From CTSOIL-112 sp049291875 (lineage in GTDB: Bacteria > Pseudomonadota > Gammaproteobacteria > Burkholderiales > Burkholderiaceae), in contig JBATQE010000059.1 of assembly GCA_049291875.1 (NCBI GenBank), positions 1 through 58,753 on the forward strand: a stretch of 58,753 nt of DNA, written 5' to 3'. The notes under the pieces were generated by a model. That model ran no database searches. It was given only the letters and a program-made list of their open reading frames with translations, and was not told the origin of the DNA. This document shows, one piece after another, positions 52,093 to 58,753 of this stretch; the first letter of the stretch is position 1, and each line of letters starts with the position of its first letter. The position numbers and the translations under genes were made by a program.

Positions 52093-52698
52093 ATGCTGTT
52101 TAATACATCGGATATTTCTGCTTTAGAAAACTATCGCTTGCTTGTGTGTGGCGTCACGCCGCGTCCGATCGCGTGGATCAGCACGCAGTCGGCTGCTGGC
52201 GTGAATAATCTTGCGCCGTATTCGTTTTTTAATGTGGTCAGTTGCAACCCACCGATATTGATGGTGTCGCATTTACAACCGCAAAATGGTCAAGATAAAG
52301 ATACTTTGCTCAATTTGCTCGAAACCAAAGAGTGCGTGGTCAACGTAGTGAATGTTGCTTTGGCCGAACGCATGAATCAAACTTGCGCCAGTTTATCGCG
52401 TGATCAGAGTGAATTTGAGTTTGCACAGGTGGACAGTTGTGCCAGCGCGCAGGTCAAACCTTTATCGGTCATGGATGCGCCGGTGCGCTATGAGTGCCGT
52501 TTGCGTGAAGTGTCACGCATGAGCACACTGCCGATGGGCGGCACCATGATTTTGCTCGATGTGGTGGCAGTTTATGTGGCGGATGAACTGGCTTTGGAAG
52601 GCGGTATGATTAAGCAGCCGCTGATTGATACGGTGGGCAAAATGGGCGGCGATTGGTACAGTGGCACGCGTGAATTATTTGAAATGAAGCGACCCTAA
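52093..52698 (+). CDS. Flavin reductase-like FMN-binding protein
   Basis: A 201-residue protein of the DIM6/NTAB flavin reductase-like (split beta-barrel) family. It opens ALENYRLLVCGVTPRPIAWI, where TPRPIAW is the FMN-loop signature, followed by NNLAPYSFFNVVSCNPPI and VVNVVNVALAERMNQT. Members bind FMN; some supply reduced flavin to monooxygenases, while many are of unknown role. A strong promoter lies upstream and it ends 16 nt before convergent ykoC with no clear terminator. Confidence 0.88.
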   Translation: MLFNTSDISALENYRLLVCGVTPRPIAWISTQSAAGVNNLAPYSFFNVVSCNPPILMVSHLQPQNGQDKDTLLNLLETKECVVNVVNVALAERMNQTCASLSRDQSEFEFAQVDSCASAQVKPLSVMDAPVRYECRLREVSRMSTLPMGGTMILLDVVAVYVADELALEGGMIKQPLIDTVGKMGGDWYSGTRELFEMKRP

Positions 52699-52714
52699 GG
52701 TTTACCAATATTCA

Positions 52715-53482
52715 TTACATCGGATAGCGGCGTAGCCATTCGCTGATCGCTGTGATGGCGATCAATAGCAACAGCGTCAGCCATGCGGCGATTTGTTGTC
52801 GGCGCGTGCTTTGATAATTATAGTAAAACGTTTTTTTCGCCTCATGCTCGACCAGTCCGCGCGCGCGTAGGCTCATGGCGCCGCGTGTGGCGTGGCGCAG
52901 GGCGAAAATCAAAATGGGCAGCCATTGTAAAAACCGCTCGCGCCAGTTCAATCCGCGCAGTTTTGCGCTGAGCATGATGCGTTTGATCTCCGCGCGCATC
53001 AGGCCGATGGCGCCGAAGCCGAGTTGCAGCGCGTAGGCGACATTCATACTGAGCCAGCCGCGTTGCAGCGCTGTGCTGACCACATCACGCAGATTCACCA
53101 TTGTGCCGGACATGAGCGCGACCCAAGTCATGGTGGTGACGCGCAGTAGAATCTGATTGGCTTTTTGCATGGTTTCGTCGGTGCGCTCGGCGACAAAAAT
53201 CATATTCCACAGCCAGATGGACCAAGAGAGCAGCAGCGCCAGTCCGAATCGAATGAGAATCGCGCGCCAACTCATGCCCTGAATCTTTGCCAACACCATC
53301 ATCGCCAACGACCACGCCACCACGGTATGCCATGCGACGGGGAATGCCACGCCGATGAAAAACAGCATGAGTAATGCCAATACGTGCGCGTCGTGCAGTG
53401 GGCGCGTGCGGATGGGTGCAGAGCTGTGGGTTGCAGAAGAGGCAGAAGTGGGGGAGGTGGCAGAAATGACAGAGGGGTTCAT
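52715..53482 (-). CDS. ykoC: ECF transporter transmembrane component (EcfT/YkoC type)
   Basis: A 255-residue membrane protein of the CbiQ/EcfT family. After a variable Ser/Thr/Ala-rich lead, helices begin near HVLALLMLFFIG; the coupling motifs AKLRGLNWRERF and MSLRARGLVEHE fit the family's two Ala-Arg-Gly-type coupling helices that contact the ATPases. It overlaps the ATPase gene by 4 nt. With YkoD and YkoE it forms the thiamine-precursor importer. GGAG lies 8 nt before the chosen ATG at 53482. Confidence 0.88.
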   Translation of the reverse strand: MNPSVISATSPTSASSATHSSAPIRTRPLHDAHVLALLMLFFIGVAFPVAWHTVVAWSLAMMVLAKIQGMSWRAILIRFGLALLLSWSIWLWNMIFVAERTDETMQKANQILLRVTTMTWVALMSGTMVNLRDVVSTALQRGWLSMNVAYALQLGFGAIGLMRAEIKRIMLSAKLRGLNWRERFLQWLPILIFALRHATRGAMSLRARGLVEHEAKKTFYYNYQSTRRQQIAAWLTLLLLIAITAISEWLRRYPM

Positions 53483-54855
53483 CGTGGTGTCTCCTCTGTC
53501 TCTGCGCCTGCGTGTATATGTAACTCCCCGTCGCGAATCTCCCACGTTTGATCGGCAATCGCCCGATGCAAGGTGGCATCGTGGGTGATGACAATGAGCG
53601 CGTGACCAGCGGCTTTGAATGAGCGAATCAGTTGCGTGATGCGTTCGGCATTGAGCGCGTCTTGGCCAAACGTCGGCTCGTCAAGCACGATCAGCGCGCG
53701 TTGCAAAAGCACAGGGAACAGCAGGGTGAGGCGGCGCTTTTGCCCCTCGGAGAGCTGATGTGGCGAGCGTTCGGCACAGTCGGCCAGACCGAAGTGCGCC
53801 AGTGTGCCTGCGATGTCTTGCACGCCGAGTTGGGTCAGTTCTTCAGCCACTGTGTCAAAGAAAAAATGGCTGTCAGGGTGCTGAAACACATACATCATCT
53901 GCTCGCGCGGTTTGATCTGCTGCGGCGCTTCTTCGGCTGAGGCTTGGTAGCGCAGGGTGCATTGACCACCGAGCGGTTTGGTCATACCGGCCAAGGTATT
54001 GAGCAGCGTGGATTTGCCCGAGCCGTTTTCGCCGCATAGCACGGTGCATTCGCCCGAGTGAAGCGTTGCATTGGCGGTGAACAGCGGTTGCTTTTTGTCG
54101 TAGCCGACGACCAGTTGTTCCAATGACAAGGTGATCTGCGCGGACAGTGGCGGAGGTGTTTGCGTTAAACTCGATTCGGCACGCAGCTGCTGCAATGCTT
54201 GCTGAGTTTCATGCAGCCAGCTTTCGGGCGAGCGTTTGTTTAGTTCGCCTTTTTCGGAAATATGCCAGCAGACATCGGCATATTCGGCGACTTGCATGTG
54301 GTGGTCGACCAGTAGGATGCAGACGTGTTGCTTGAGCTCGTTCAGCAGTTGGTAAAACTCGGTACGAATCTCTTCATCGAGAAATGCGGTTGGCTCGTCC
54401 AGTAGTAAGACTTTTGGTTCGGTCGCGAGCATGGAGGCGAGCAACAGGCGCTGTGCCTGTCCGTGTGAGAGCTGCGCGGTGGGTTTGAGCTCCATATCGC
54501 CTAAGCCGTATTGTTCGAGCAGGTATTTTTTCGCATGCATTTGCTCGGGCGTGTATTGGCGGTGCTCCATGCTGAAAAAGAATTCTTCGCCGACGCGCTC
54601 ATGTACGATTTGTGTGTGCGGGTTTTGCGAGAGGTACAGCGCGTCGCGCGCAATGGCCGGATTGCCGCCTGCGAGTGTGCCGTGAATGAATTCGGGGTAT
54701 AGGCCTTTGATGAGGTTGAGTAACGTTGATTTGCCACTGCCGCTCGCACCTGTGAGCCAGACCAAGCCACGCTCGGGTAAATTCAGCGGCGTGGATAAGG
54801 CAATACCCGCACGAGTGCGGGCATAGTGAAAATCAAACGGTTCTAAACGCATCAT
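53479..54855 (-). CDS. ykoD: ECF transporter double ATPase (YkoD type)
   Basis: A 458-residue protein with two fused ABC domains. Walker A sites are GASGSGKSTLLNL and GENGSGKSTLLN; signatures are LSHGQAQRLLLASML and LSEGQKRRLTLLF; Walker B sites are VLLLDEPTAFLDE and LIVLDEPTFGQD. Single-chain double ATPases are typical of YkoD in ykoEDC operons. The frame extends to a TTG at 54885 inside the upstream gene, but the ATG pair at 54855/54852 gives the normal N-terminus (MRLEPFDFHY). It is 10 nt after ykoE. Confidence 0.92.
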   Translation of the reverse strand: MMRLEPFDFHYARTRAGIALSTPLNLPERGLVWLTGASGSGKSTLLNLIKGLYPEFIHGTLAGGNPAIARDALYLSQNPHTQIVHERVGEEFFFSMEHRQYTPEQMHAKKYLLEQYGLGDMELKPTAQLSHGQAQRLLLASMLATEPKVLLLDEPTAFLDEEIRTEFYQLLNELKQHVCILLVDHHMQVAEYADVCWHISEKGELNKRSPESWLHETQQALQQLRAESSLTQTPPPLSAQITLSLEQLVVGYDKKQPLFTANATLHSGECTVLCGENGSGKSTLLNTLAGMTKPLGGQCTLRYQASAEEAPQQIKPREQMMYVFQHPDSHFFFDTVAEELTQLGVQDIAGTLAHFGLADCAERSPHQLSEGQKRRLTLLFPVLLQRALIVLDEPTFGQDALNAERITQLIRSFKAAGHALIVITHDATLHRAIADQTWEIRDGELHIHAGAETEETPR

Positions 54856-54865
54856 GCGGTTTGAA

Positions 54866-55486
54866 TTAGCTGCGGTCGCGTGCAATTAAAAAGCCATCGA
54901 GCAGACCGGTTTTTACCAAACGTTTCCCCAGATAGCGGCTCAATGCCGCAGCAAAAACCCAGCTGGAGATGACGAATACGGCCAGTTGAATCGCATTGAA
55001 CACGATGGACAGGTTCGCTTGCTCTTGGCTCAAGTAATCATAGCCAAAGCTGAACACGGCCGCCATGCTTGCTGCCAACAGCAGCACCGACCAGTTCCAT
55101 TTGCGGTACAAGAACAGTGCGAATACCAACTCAGCGCCCAGACCTTGCACCAAACCGTAAATCAACGCGCTCATGCCCCATTGCGTGATGATGCCTTCGA
55201 CACCGGCGGCGACCAAGGAGCCGAACAACGCCATGCCCGGTTTGCGCACCATATAGCCGAAAAATACCGGCGCCATCAGCCAAAAGCCATCCAAAGCGCG
55301 TTTGATACCGAGCGGTTTGAGCAAGGGTTCTTTCAAAAAGTCGTAGACCAAGGTCCAAGCCCAGTACGCCACACCCATAGCGGCGGCCATAACGGCAACA
55401 GTTACCCATTCCTGCAAGGTAATCGAGCGGAATAAAGCCAATGGCGAACGGGGTTGAAATTCAGATGAAGTAAATATGCGATTCAT
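54866..55486 (-). CDS. ykoE: ECF transporter substrate-binding component YkoE
   Basis: A 206-residue membrane S-component with about six helices. The segments ITLQEWVTVAVMAAAMGVAYW and KPLGIKRALDGFWLMAPVF match YkoE, thought to bind hydroxymethylpyrimidine or a related thiamine precursor. It is the first gene of ykoEDC and directly follows a TPP riboswitch whose 3' end (GTAGGAAAGGA) merges with the ribosome-binding site, implying translational repression by TPP. The thiD gene is divergent next door, consistent with uptake followed by phosphorylation. Confidence 0.88.
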   Translation of the reverse strand: MNRIFTSSEFQPRSPLALFRSITLQEWVTVAVMAAAMGVAYWAWTLVYDFLKEPLLKPLGIKRALDGFWLMAPVFFGYMVRKPGMALFGSLVAAGVEGIITQWGMSALIYGLVQGLGAELVFALFLYRKWNWSVLLLAASMAAVFSFGYDYLSQEQANLSIVFNAIQLAVFVISSWVFAAALSRYLGKRLVKTGLLDGFLIARDRS

Positions 55487-55493
55487 TTAGAGT

Positions 55494-55578
55494 CCTTTCC
55501 TACGCGAGTATTAACTCGACAGGTTCAAAGGGTATTTCTCAGGCCGAGCCGCCCCATGCGACTGACCACCCCCAGGTG
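55494..55578 (-). ncRNA. TPP (THI-box) riboswitch
   Basis: Read on the minus strand, the leader of ykoE has the conserved THI elements in order: a GGGGGTGG start, CTGAGA, ATACCCTTTGAACCTG, a variable hairpin (TCGAGTTAATACTCG) and GCGTAGGAAAGG. The last element includes the ykoE ribosome-binding site, so ligand binding is expected to block translation of ykoEDC. Confidence 0.95.
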
Positions 55579-55613
55579 TGCGATTACATTATTTGAATAA
55601 GCGCAGAGGCGCA

Positions 55614-55642
55614 ATCATAGATAAGCGCGAGATAAAAGTCAA
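55614..55642 (-). promoter_or_regulatory. Sigma70 promoter of ykoEDC
   Basis: On the minus strand TTGACT and TATGAT are separated by exactly 17 nt. The expected start near 55607 places the whole riboswitch in the transcript. Confidence 0.7.
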
Positions 55643-55669
55643 ACCGCCATAGTCAAATCCCTGTGTGGC

Positions 55670-55678
55670 TGGCATAAT
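55670..55678 (+). promoter_or_regulatory. Extended -10 promoter of thiD
   Basis: TGGCATAAT fits the extended -10 pattern (TGnTAnAAT, one mismatch) 40 nt upstream of thiD. No riboswitch is seen on this strand, so thiD itself appears not to be under TPP-riboswitch control. Confidence 0.5.
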
Positions 55679-55717
55679 AAGCCTTCAAGCAAATAACCAA
55701 TCGGCACGAACTCCCAA

Positions 55718-56593
55718 ATGCAGCCCACTATGAACCTACCCTTACAAAAACCCCATTATCCTCGCGTATTGAGCATTGCCGGTTCAGACAGCGGCGGCTG
55801 CGCGGGTATTCAAGCGGATTTAAAAACCTGTTCGGCATTGGGTTGCTATGGCATGACGGCCATCACAGCGATTACCGCACAAAATACGCTCGGAGTGCAG
55901 GCGGTACAGGTATTGCCGCCGGAGATGGTGCGTGCTCAGATTCATGCCGTGGTATCCGATATCGGTGTAGATGCGGTGAAAATCGGTATGCTGTATAGCC
56001 CTGAAATTGTCCATGTGGTGGCGCAGGTATTGCGAGAATATGTTTTTGCCAACGTGGTTTTGGATCCCGTGATGGTGGCCAGCAGTGGTGATTCCTTGAT
56101 GCAGCAGCAAACCGTTGAGGTGCTGGTTCAAGAGCTATTTCCTCTGGTAACGCTGATTACCCCCAATTTAGATGAAGCGTCATGCTTACTCGGACGCAGC
56201 ATTGAACGTGTTGAACAGTTGGAGCAAGCCGCTCATGATTTATCAGAGTTGGGCGCGCGTGCCGTTTTGCTCAAAGGCGGGCATTTATCCGAGCAGAGCG
56301 CGGGGGCGGTTGTGACGGATTTACTGCTGGACTCGTCCAACCATCAAACCGAGCAGACCCAAACCTACTCCAGCCCGCGCATAGCCAGTATGAACACGCG
56401 CGGAACGGGCTGTACCTTATCCTCGGCGATTGCCTGCTACTTGGCCTTGGGTTTGTCTTTGTCCGAAGCCGTGCAGCAGGCGCGCGCATACATCCTACAA
56501 GCAATCGAAAAGGGGCAATCGGTACAAACCGGTCAAGGGTATGGACCGCTGAACCACGGGTTTGCGCCACGGGGAATGAGGGTGCTGGATTAG
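55718..56593 (+). CDS. thiD: Hydroxymethylpyrimidine/phosphomethylpyrimidine kinase
   Basis: A 291-residue ribokinase-like enzyme that phosphorylates HMP and HMP-P in thiamine synthesis. VLSIAGSDSGGCAGIQADLK, the GCYGMTAITAITAQNT block, VVLDPVMVASSG, TPNLDEAS and the anion-hole motif NTRGTGCTLSSAIA are diagnostic. The start at 55718 is not backed by a ribosome-binding site; ATG 55730 is the alternative. It is divergent from ykoEDC, the likely importer of its substrate. Confidence 0.95.
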   Translation: MQPTMNLPLQKPHYPRVLSIAGSDSGGCAGIQADLKTCSALGCYGMTAITAITAQNTLGVQAVQVLPPEMVRAQIHAVVSDIGVDAVKIGMLYSPEIVHVVAQVLREYVFANVVLDPVMVASSGDSLMQQQTVEVLVQELFPLVTLITPNLDEASCLLGRSIERVEQLEQAAHDLSELGARAVLLKGGHLSEQSAGAVVTDLLLDSSNHQTEQTQTYSSPRIASMNTRGTGCTLSSAIACYLALGLSLSEAVQQARAYILQAIEKGQSVQTGQGYGPLNHGFAPRGMRVLD

Positions 56594-56678
56594 GATGGCG
56601 TAAATATCGACTCCAAAGCAGAATCATTTGAATCATATTTGATGACGCAATTGAGATGGAAGCAGAAAAGAGGCAGAA

Positions 56679-57167
56679 ATGATGCAGTTACGCGAATTTG
56701 TGGCAGAGGATGAAACCCTTTTGCTGCGCTATTTGAATGACCCGCAAACGGTGCAGTATTTATCCGAGCGTATTCCTCAGCCGTATACGGTTGAGGATGC
56801 GCGTTGGTGGATCGAGGTCGGAAGCCGTGAGCAAATTGCCCGTGCGATTGAGGTAAATGGACAGTTGGTAGGCTCGATTGGTACTATTCGTGGAGAGTTA
56901 GAAGAGCGCTATTCTGCTGAAATCGGCTACGTGATTGGGCGCGAACATTGGGGCAAAGGCTATGCGTCACAGGCTGTGCAGATGATGACGGATTATCTGT
57001 TTGAGCAAACTGATTTGGTGCGATTGGCCGCTACCGTCTTTGCGCCTAATGTGGCATCTGTGAAAGTTTTAGAAAAATGTGGCTACGAGTTCGAAGCGCG
57101 TTTGCGTAAGAGTATCTTTAAAAATGGCGAGTTTTACGACAGCTTGATTTATACGCGATTGCGGTAA
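56679..57167 (+). CDS. GNAT family N-acetyltransferase (RimJ/RimL-like)
   Basis: A 162-residue acetyltransferase. MQLREFVAEDETLLLRYLND, the core ERYSAEIGYVIGREHWGKGY with the acetyl-CoA loop WGKGYASQAV, then FAPNVASVKVLEKCGYEFEA identify the RimJ/RimL-type subgroup. Members acetylate ribosomal proteins, spermidine or antibiotics; this one cannot be placed further. AGAGG lies before the paired ATGs at 56679/56682. It stands between thiD and ppa. Confidence 0.87.
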   Translation: MMQLREFVAEDETLLLRYLNDPQTVQYLSERIPQPYTVEDARWWIEVGSREQIARAIEVNGQLVGSIGTIRGELEERYSAEIGYVIGREHWGKGYASQAVQMMTDYLFEQTDLVRLAATVFAPNVASVKVLEKCGYEFEARLRKSIFKNGEFYDSLIYTRLR

Positions 57168-57208
57168 AGCGTTTTCAAATTGCTCGGTGATCAAGGTTGT
57201 GTTTGAGC

Positions 57209-57214
57209 TATAAT
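57209..57214 (+). promoter_or_regulatory. Candidate -10 box of ppa
   Basis: A perfect TATAAT lies 41 nt upstream of the ppa start codon. The -35 hexamer is weak, so confidence rests on the -10 match and position. Confidence 0.5.
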
Positions 57215-57255
57215 GCCGCAATCATTTTGTTTAACTGTTTTTTGAGGAACTAATC

Positions 57256-57783
57256 ATGGGTTACGAAGCTATTCCTGCTGGTAAGGACATTCCAAACGAT
57301 TTTAATGTCATCATCGAGATTCCTGCGCAAAGCGATCCGGTGAAATACGAAGTAGACAAAGACACGCAAACCTTGTGGGTGGATCGTTTTATCGGTACCG
57401 GTATGCGTTACCCATTGAGCTACGGCTATATTCCGCAAACTTTGGCGGGTGACGGCGATCCGGTGGATGCGCTGGTATTGGCGCCATTCCCGATCATGGC
57501 GGGCGCGGTGGTGCGTTGCCGTCCGATTGGCATGCTGAAAATGACCGATGAAAAAGGTGCGGATGCGAAACTGATCGTCGCACCGATTGACAAGGTTTGC
57601 CCTATGACTGCGGACATCAAAACCATTGACCAAGTACCGCAATACATCAAAGACAACGTTCAACACTTTTTCGAGCAGTACAAAGCGCTGGAAAAAGGCA
57701 AATGGGTGAAAATCGAAGGTTGGGGCGGTTTGGAAGACGCGCACAAAGAAATCACCGATGGCGTGGCGAACTACAAAGGCTGA
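57256..57783 (+). CDS. ppa: Inorganic pyrophosphatase (family I)
   Basis: A 175-residue cytoplasmic enzyme hydrolysing PPi and so pulling biosynthetic reactions forward. The metal-binding signature DGDPVDALVL is intact, and FNVIIEIPAQSDPVKYEVDK, the RFIGTGMRYPLSYGYIPQT block and KWVKIEGWGG are standard. TGAGGAA lies before the ATG. A strong terminator follows 60 nt after the stop. It is the last clearly chromosomal housekeeping gene of the window. Confidence 0.97.
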   Translation: MGYEAIPAGKDIPNDFNVIIEIPAQSDPVKYEVDKDTQTLWVDRFIGTGMRYPLSYGYIPQTLAGDGDPVDALVLAPFPIMAGAVVRCRPIGMLKMTDEKGADAKLIVAPIDKVCPMTADIKTIDQVPQYIKDNVQHFFEQYKALEKGKWVKIEGWGGLEDAHKEITDGVANYKG

Positions 57784-57840
57784 TGACTGTGTTTGTGGTC
57801 GTATTCGTTGACCGTATTCGCTGATCATCATCGGTTGGAT

Positions 57841-57868
57841 AAAAAAGAGCTCTTATGAGCTCTTTTTT
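57841..57868. terminator. Terminator of ppa
   Basis: A perfect 12-bp stem AAAAAAGAGCTC / GAGCTCTTTTTT with loop TTAT. Confidence 0.92.
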
Positions 57869-57908
57869 TATATGGTTTCGCTATTAGGTAGCACCGTCCC
57901 CTGTAAAA

Positions 57909-57942
57909 ACTCATGAATCTAGCTTAGACTAGATTCATGAGT
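57909..57942. repeat. 14-bp inverted repeat overlapping a start codon
   Basis: ACTCATGAATCTAG and CTAGATTCATGAGT are perfect complements separated by 6 nt. The right arm contains the ATGAGT start of the next gene. It could be an operator for self-repression, a translation-blocking hairpin, or the end of an inserted element. Confidence 0.8.
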
Positions 57943-58470
57943 ACTTATAAAATTCCTTCTTCTCTCAAGTGGCTGATTAAAAATCACCAAACGATTCTTG
58001 GTCGTTTGAATCAAGCCCAAAAAGAGTTGGAAGATGTTGAAAGATATCTAGAGCACGCAAACGAAATTATTGAACGAAATACGCAGCTCAATATGCTGAT
58101 TCAGGTCTTACAACAAGACTTACAAGCGATTGAACACTCGATTTCATTGCATGAAATCCCTGTCGAATTATCTAGATTAAAAGCCAAAAATCCGCACAAA
58201 AATCCATTTCTTCTCAAACGAGGAGAAATGACGCAATGCATCTATTCTATTCTGTCTAAACGAGCAAGTTGGGTCAGTACGACCGAAATCGTAGCGTACA
58301 TAACCGAGCATATTCAACAAACACAAGATTTTATGCCTTCCTCAAATCGAGTTCGCGAACGAGTCAATAGCAGATTATACAATATGTACCATTTCGGTAA
58401 AATTGACCGAATTCGGTCTGGCGTTTTAGCCAGCGAAGGGTTTTGGCGTCAAAAGCCAACCTTAGAATGA
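57937..58470 (+). CDS. Orphan coiled-coil/winged-helix protein
   Basis: I do not recognise this 177-residue protein. Residues 12-72 are a heptad-rich helix (LNQAQKELEDVERYLEHANE), which should make it oligomeric; residues 95-170 read like a winged helix (EMTQCIYSILSKRASWVSTT to RLYNMYHFGKIDRI), a shape common in DNA-binding proteins. The DNA is AT-rich compared with ppa, no ribosome-binding site precedes the ATG, and the start lies in a perfect inverted repeat. A regulator from a mobile element or prophage that controls itself is a reasonable guess; nothing in the window proves it. Confidence 0.6.
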   Translation: MSTYKIPSSLKWLIKNHQTILGRLNQAQKELEDVERYLEHANEIIERNTQLNMLIQVLQQDLQAIEHSISLHEIPVELSRLKAKNPHKNPFLLKRGEMTQCIYSILSKRASWVSTTEIVAYITEHIQQTQDFMPSSNRVRERVNSRLYNMYHFGKIDRIRSGVLASEGFWRQKPTLE

Positions 58471-58471
58471 A

Positions 58472-58636
58472 CTATGCTCCTATAAGTTCCTTGTCTAAAT
58501 GACATCCTTGCCAATAGCCTCGAAAATATTGTGACATCCGTGATTGTGTTAAATACTTTGCAATTTGGTTAAAGCGATCCCTTAGTGAATGACGTCGAAA
58601 GTCTTCTAACCAAGCCATTTCGCAAGCATAAAACAT
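58472..58636 (-). CDS. Small hypothetical protein, 54 residues
   Basis: A short frame beginning MFYACEMAWLEDFRRHSLRD and ending GYWQGCHLDKELIGA, with a charged helical middle. It has no strong ribosome-binding site. It runs convergently to the orphan winged-helix gene and ends 1 nt from it. I keep it because codon use and amino-acid composition look protein-like and the alternative is about 280 bases with nothing else in it; it could be chance. Confidence 0.4.
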   Translation of the reverse strand: MFYACEMAWLEDFRRHSLRDRFNQIAKYLTQSRMSQYFRGYWQGCHLDKELIGA

Positions 58637-58646
58637 CAAATATTTA

Positions 58647-58751
58647 TTACGATAACCATGGGGTAATACCCCCTAAAAGGGCGGCATCTAAAAGTAGAAT
58701 CAACACAAGTCCTGCGGTTCGTGCAGGACGCGTGAGTTTGTTAAAGCCATC
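58647..58751 (-). CDS. C-terminal end of a membrane protein running off the right edge
   Basis: On the minus strand a frame is open from the right edge to a TAA at 58647: DGFNKLTRPARTAGLVLILL then LDAALLGGITPWLS. It is a short basic segment followed by one hydrophobic helix. The D-x-x-N-x-x-x-RP lead before a helix recalls 3TM-type phage holins, but 34 residues are too few to be sure. The start is outside the window. Confidence 0.35.
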   Translation of the reverse strand, partial: DGFNKLTRPARTAGLVLILLLDAALLGGITPWLS

Positions 58752-58753
58752 AT

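Noticed and set aside
58700..58740. Hairpin GTCCTGC / GCAGGAC near the right edge as a terminator
   Set aside because: It has no T-tract and lies inside the open frame coding for RPARTAG, so the symmetry may be accidental.

Overview
The window reads as chromosomal DNA of a Gram-negative betaproteobacterium of roughly 50-55% GC. The best taxonomic clue is the leucine/tryptophan block leuC - entericidin-like lipoproteins - leuD - leuB - asd - fimV - truA - trpF - trpB, a Burkholderiales-style arrangement, supported by a DUF3579 gene and the yjgA/pmbA pair. A trimeric autotransporter adhesin, many lipoproteins and an Opp peptide importer suggest a host-associated, peptide-using organism. The genus cannot be named from the sequence alone.

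Layout. 1-2.2 kb: 3' end of a YadA-type adhesin and a BamE-like lipoprotein. 2.4-14.2 kb: housekeeping genes (cobalamin adenosyltransferase, yajQ, murB, cytoplasmic alpha-amylase, rhodanese lipoprotein, DUF3579, folD, dacB, yidE-type transporter, gltX, tsaE). 14.4-20.2 kb: oppABCDF. 20.3-26.8 kb: fhs, a GNAT acetyltransferase, uup, aroC and an M48 lipoprotein protease. 26.9-40.0 kb: the leu/asd/fimV/truA/trp block, which carries two visitors: a 1129-residue repetitive coiled-coil lipoprotein between leuB and asd, and an AT-rich orphan gene between trpF and trpB. 40.0-44.5 kb: a lipoprotein, an IclR regulator, rsgA, a membrane M48 protease and orn. 44.6-46.1 kb: an AT-rich stand-alone reverse transcriptase. 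46.2-57.8 kb: MBL hydrolase, yjgA, pmbA, a SIMPL protein, a two-helix membrane protein with a cytochrome b562-like lipoprotein, azlCD, a flavin reductase, a TPP-riboswitch-controlled ykoEDC importer divergent from thiD, a GNAT and ppa. 57.9 kb to the end: an AT-rich accessory segment.

How the genes work together. OppABCDF imports oligopeptides. LeuCDB, Asd, TrpF, TrpB and AroC are parts of branched-chain, aspartate-family and aromatic amino-acid synthesis. FolD and Fhs interconvert one-carbon folates. YkoEDC under a TPP riboswitch imports a thiamine precursor that the neighbouring ThiD phosphorylates. MurB and DacB act on peptidoglycan.

The most unusual items are the reverse transcriptase (probable phage-defence RT outside the retron architecture), the giant 91-residue-repeat coiled-coil lipoprotein, the AT-rich gene inside the trp cluster, and the right-edge segment with a 14-bp inverted repeat that overlaps a start codon. 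Functions are assigned by recognising motifs and gene order; no database search was possible.
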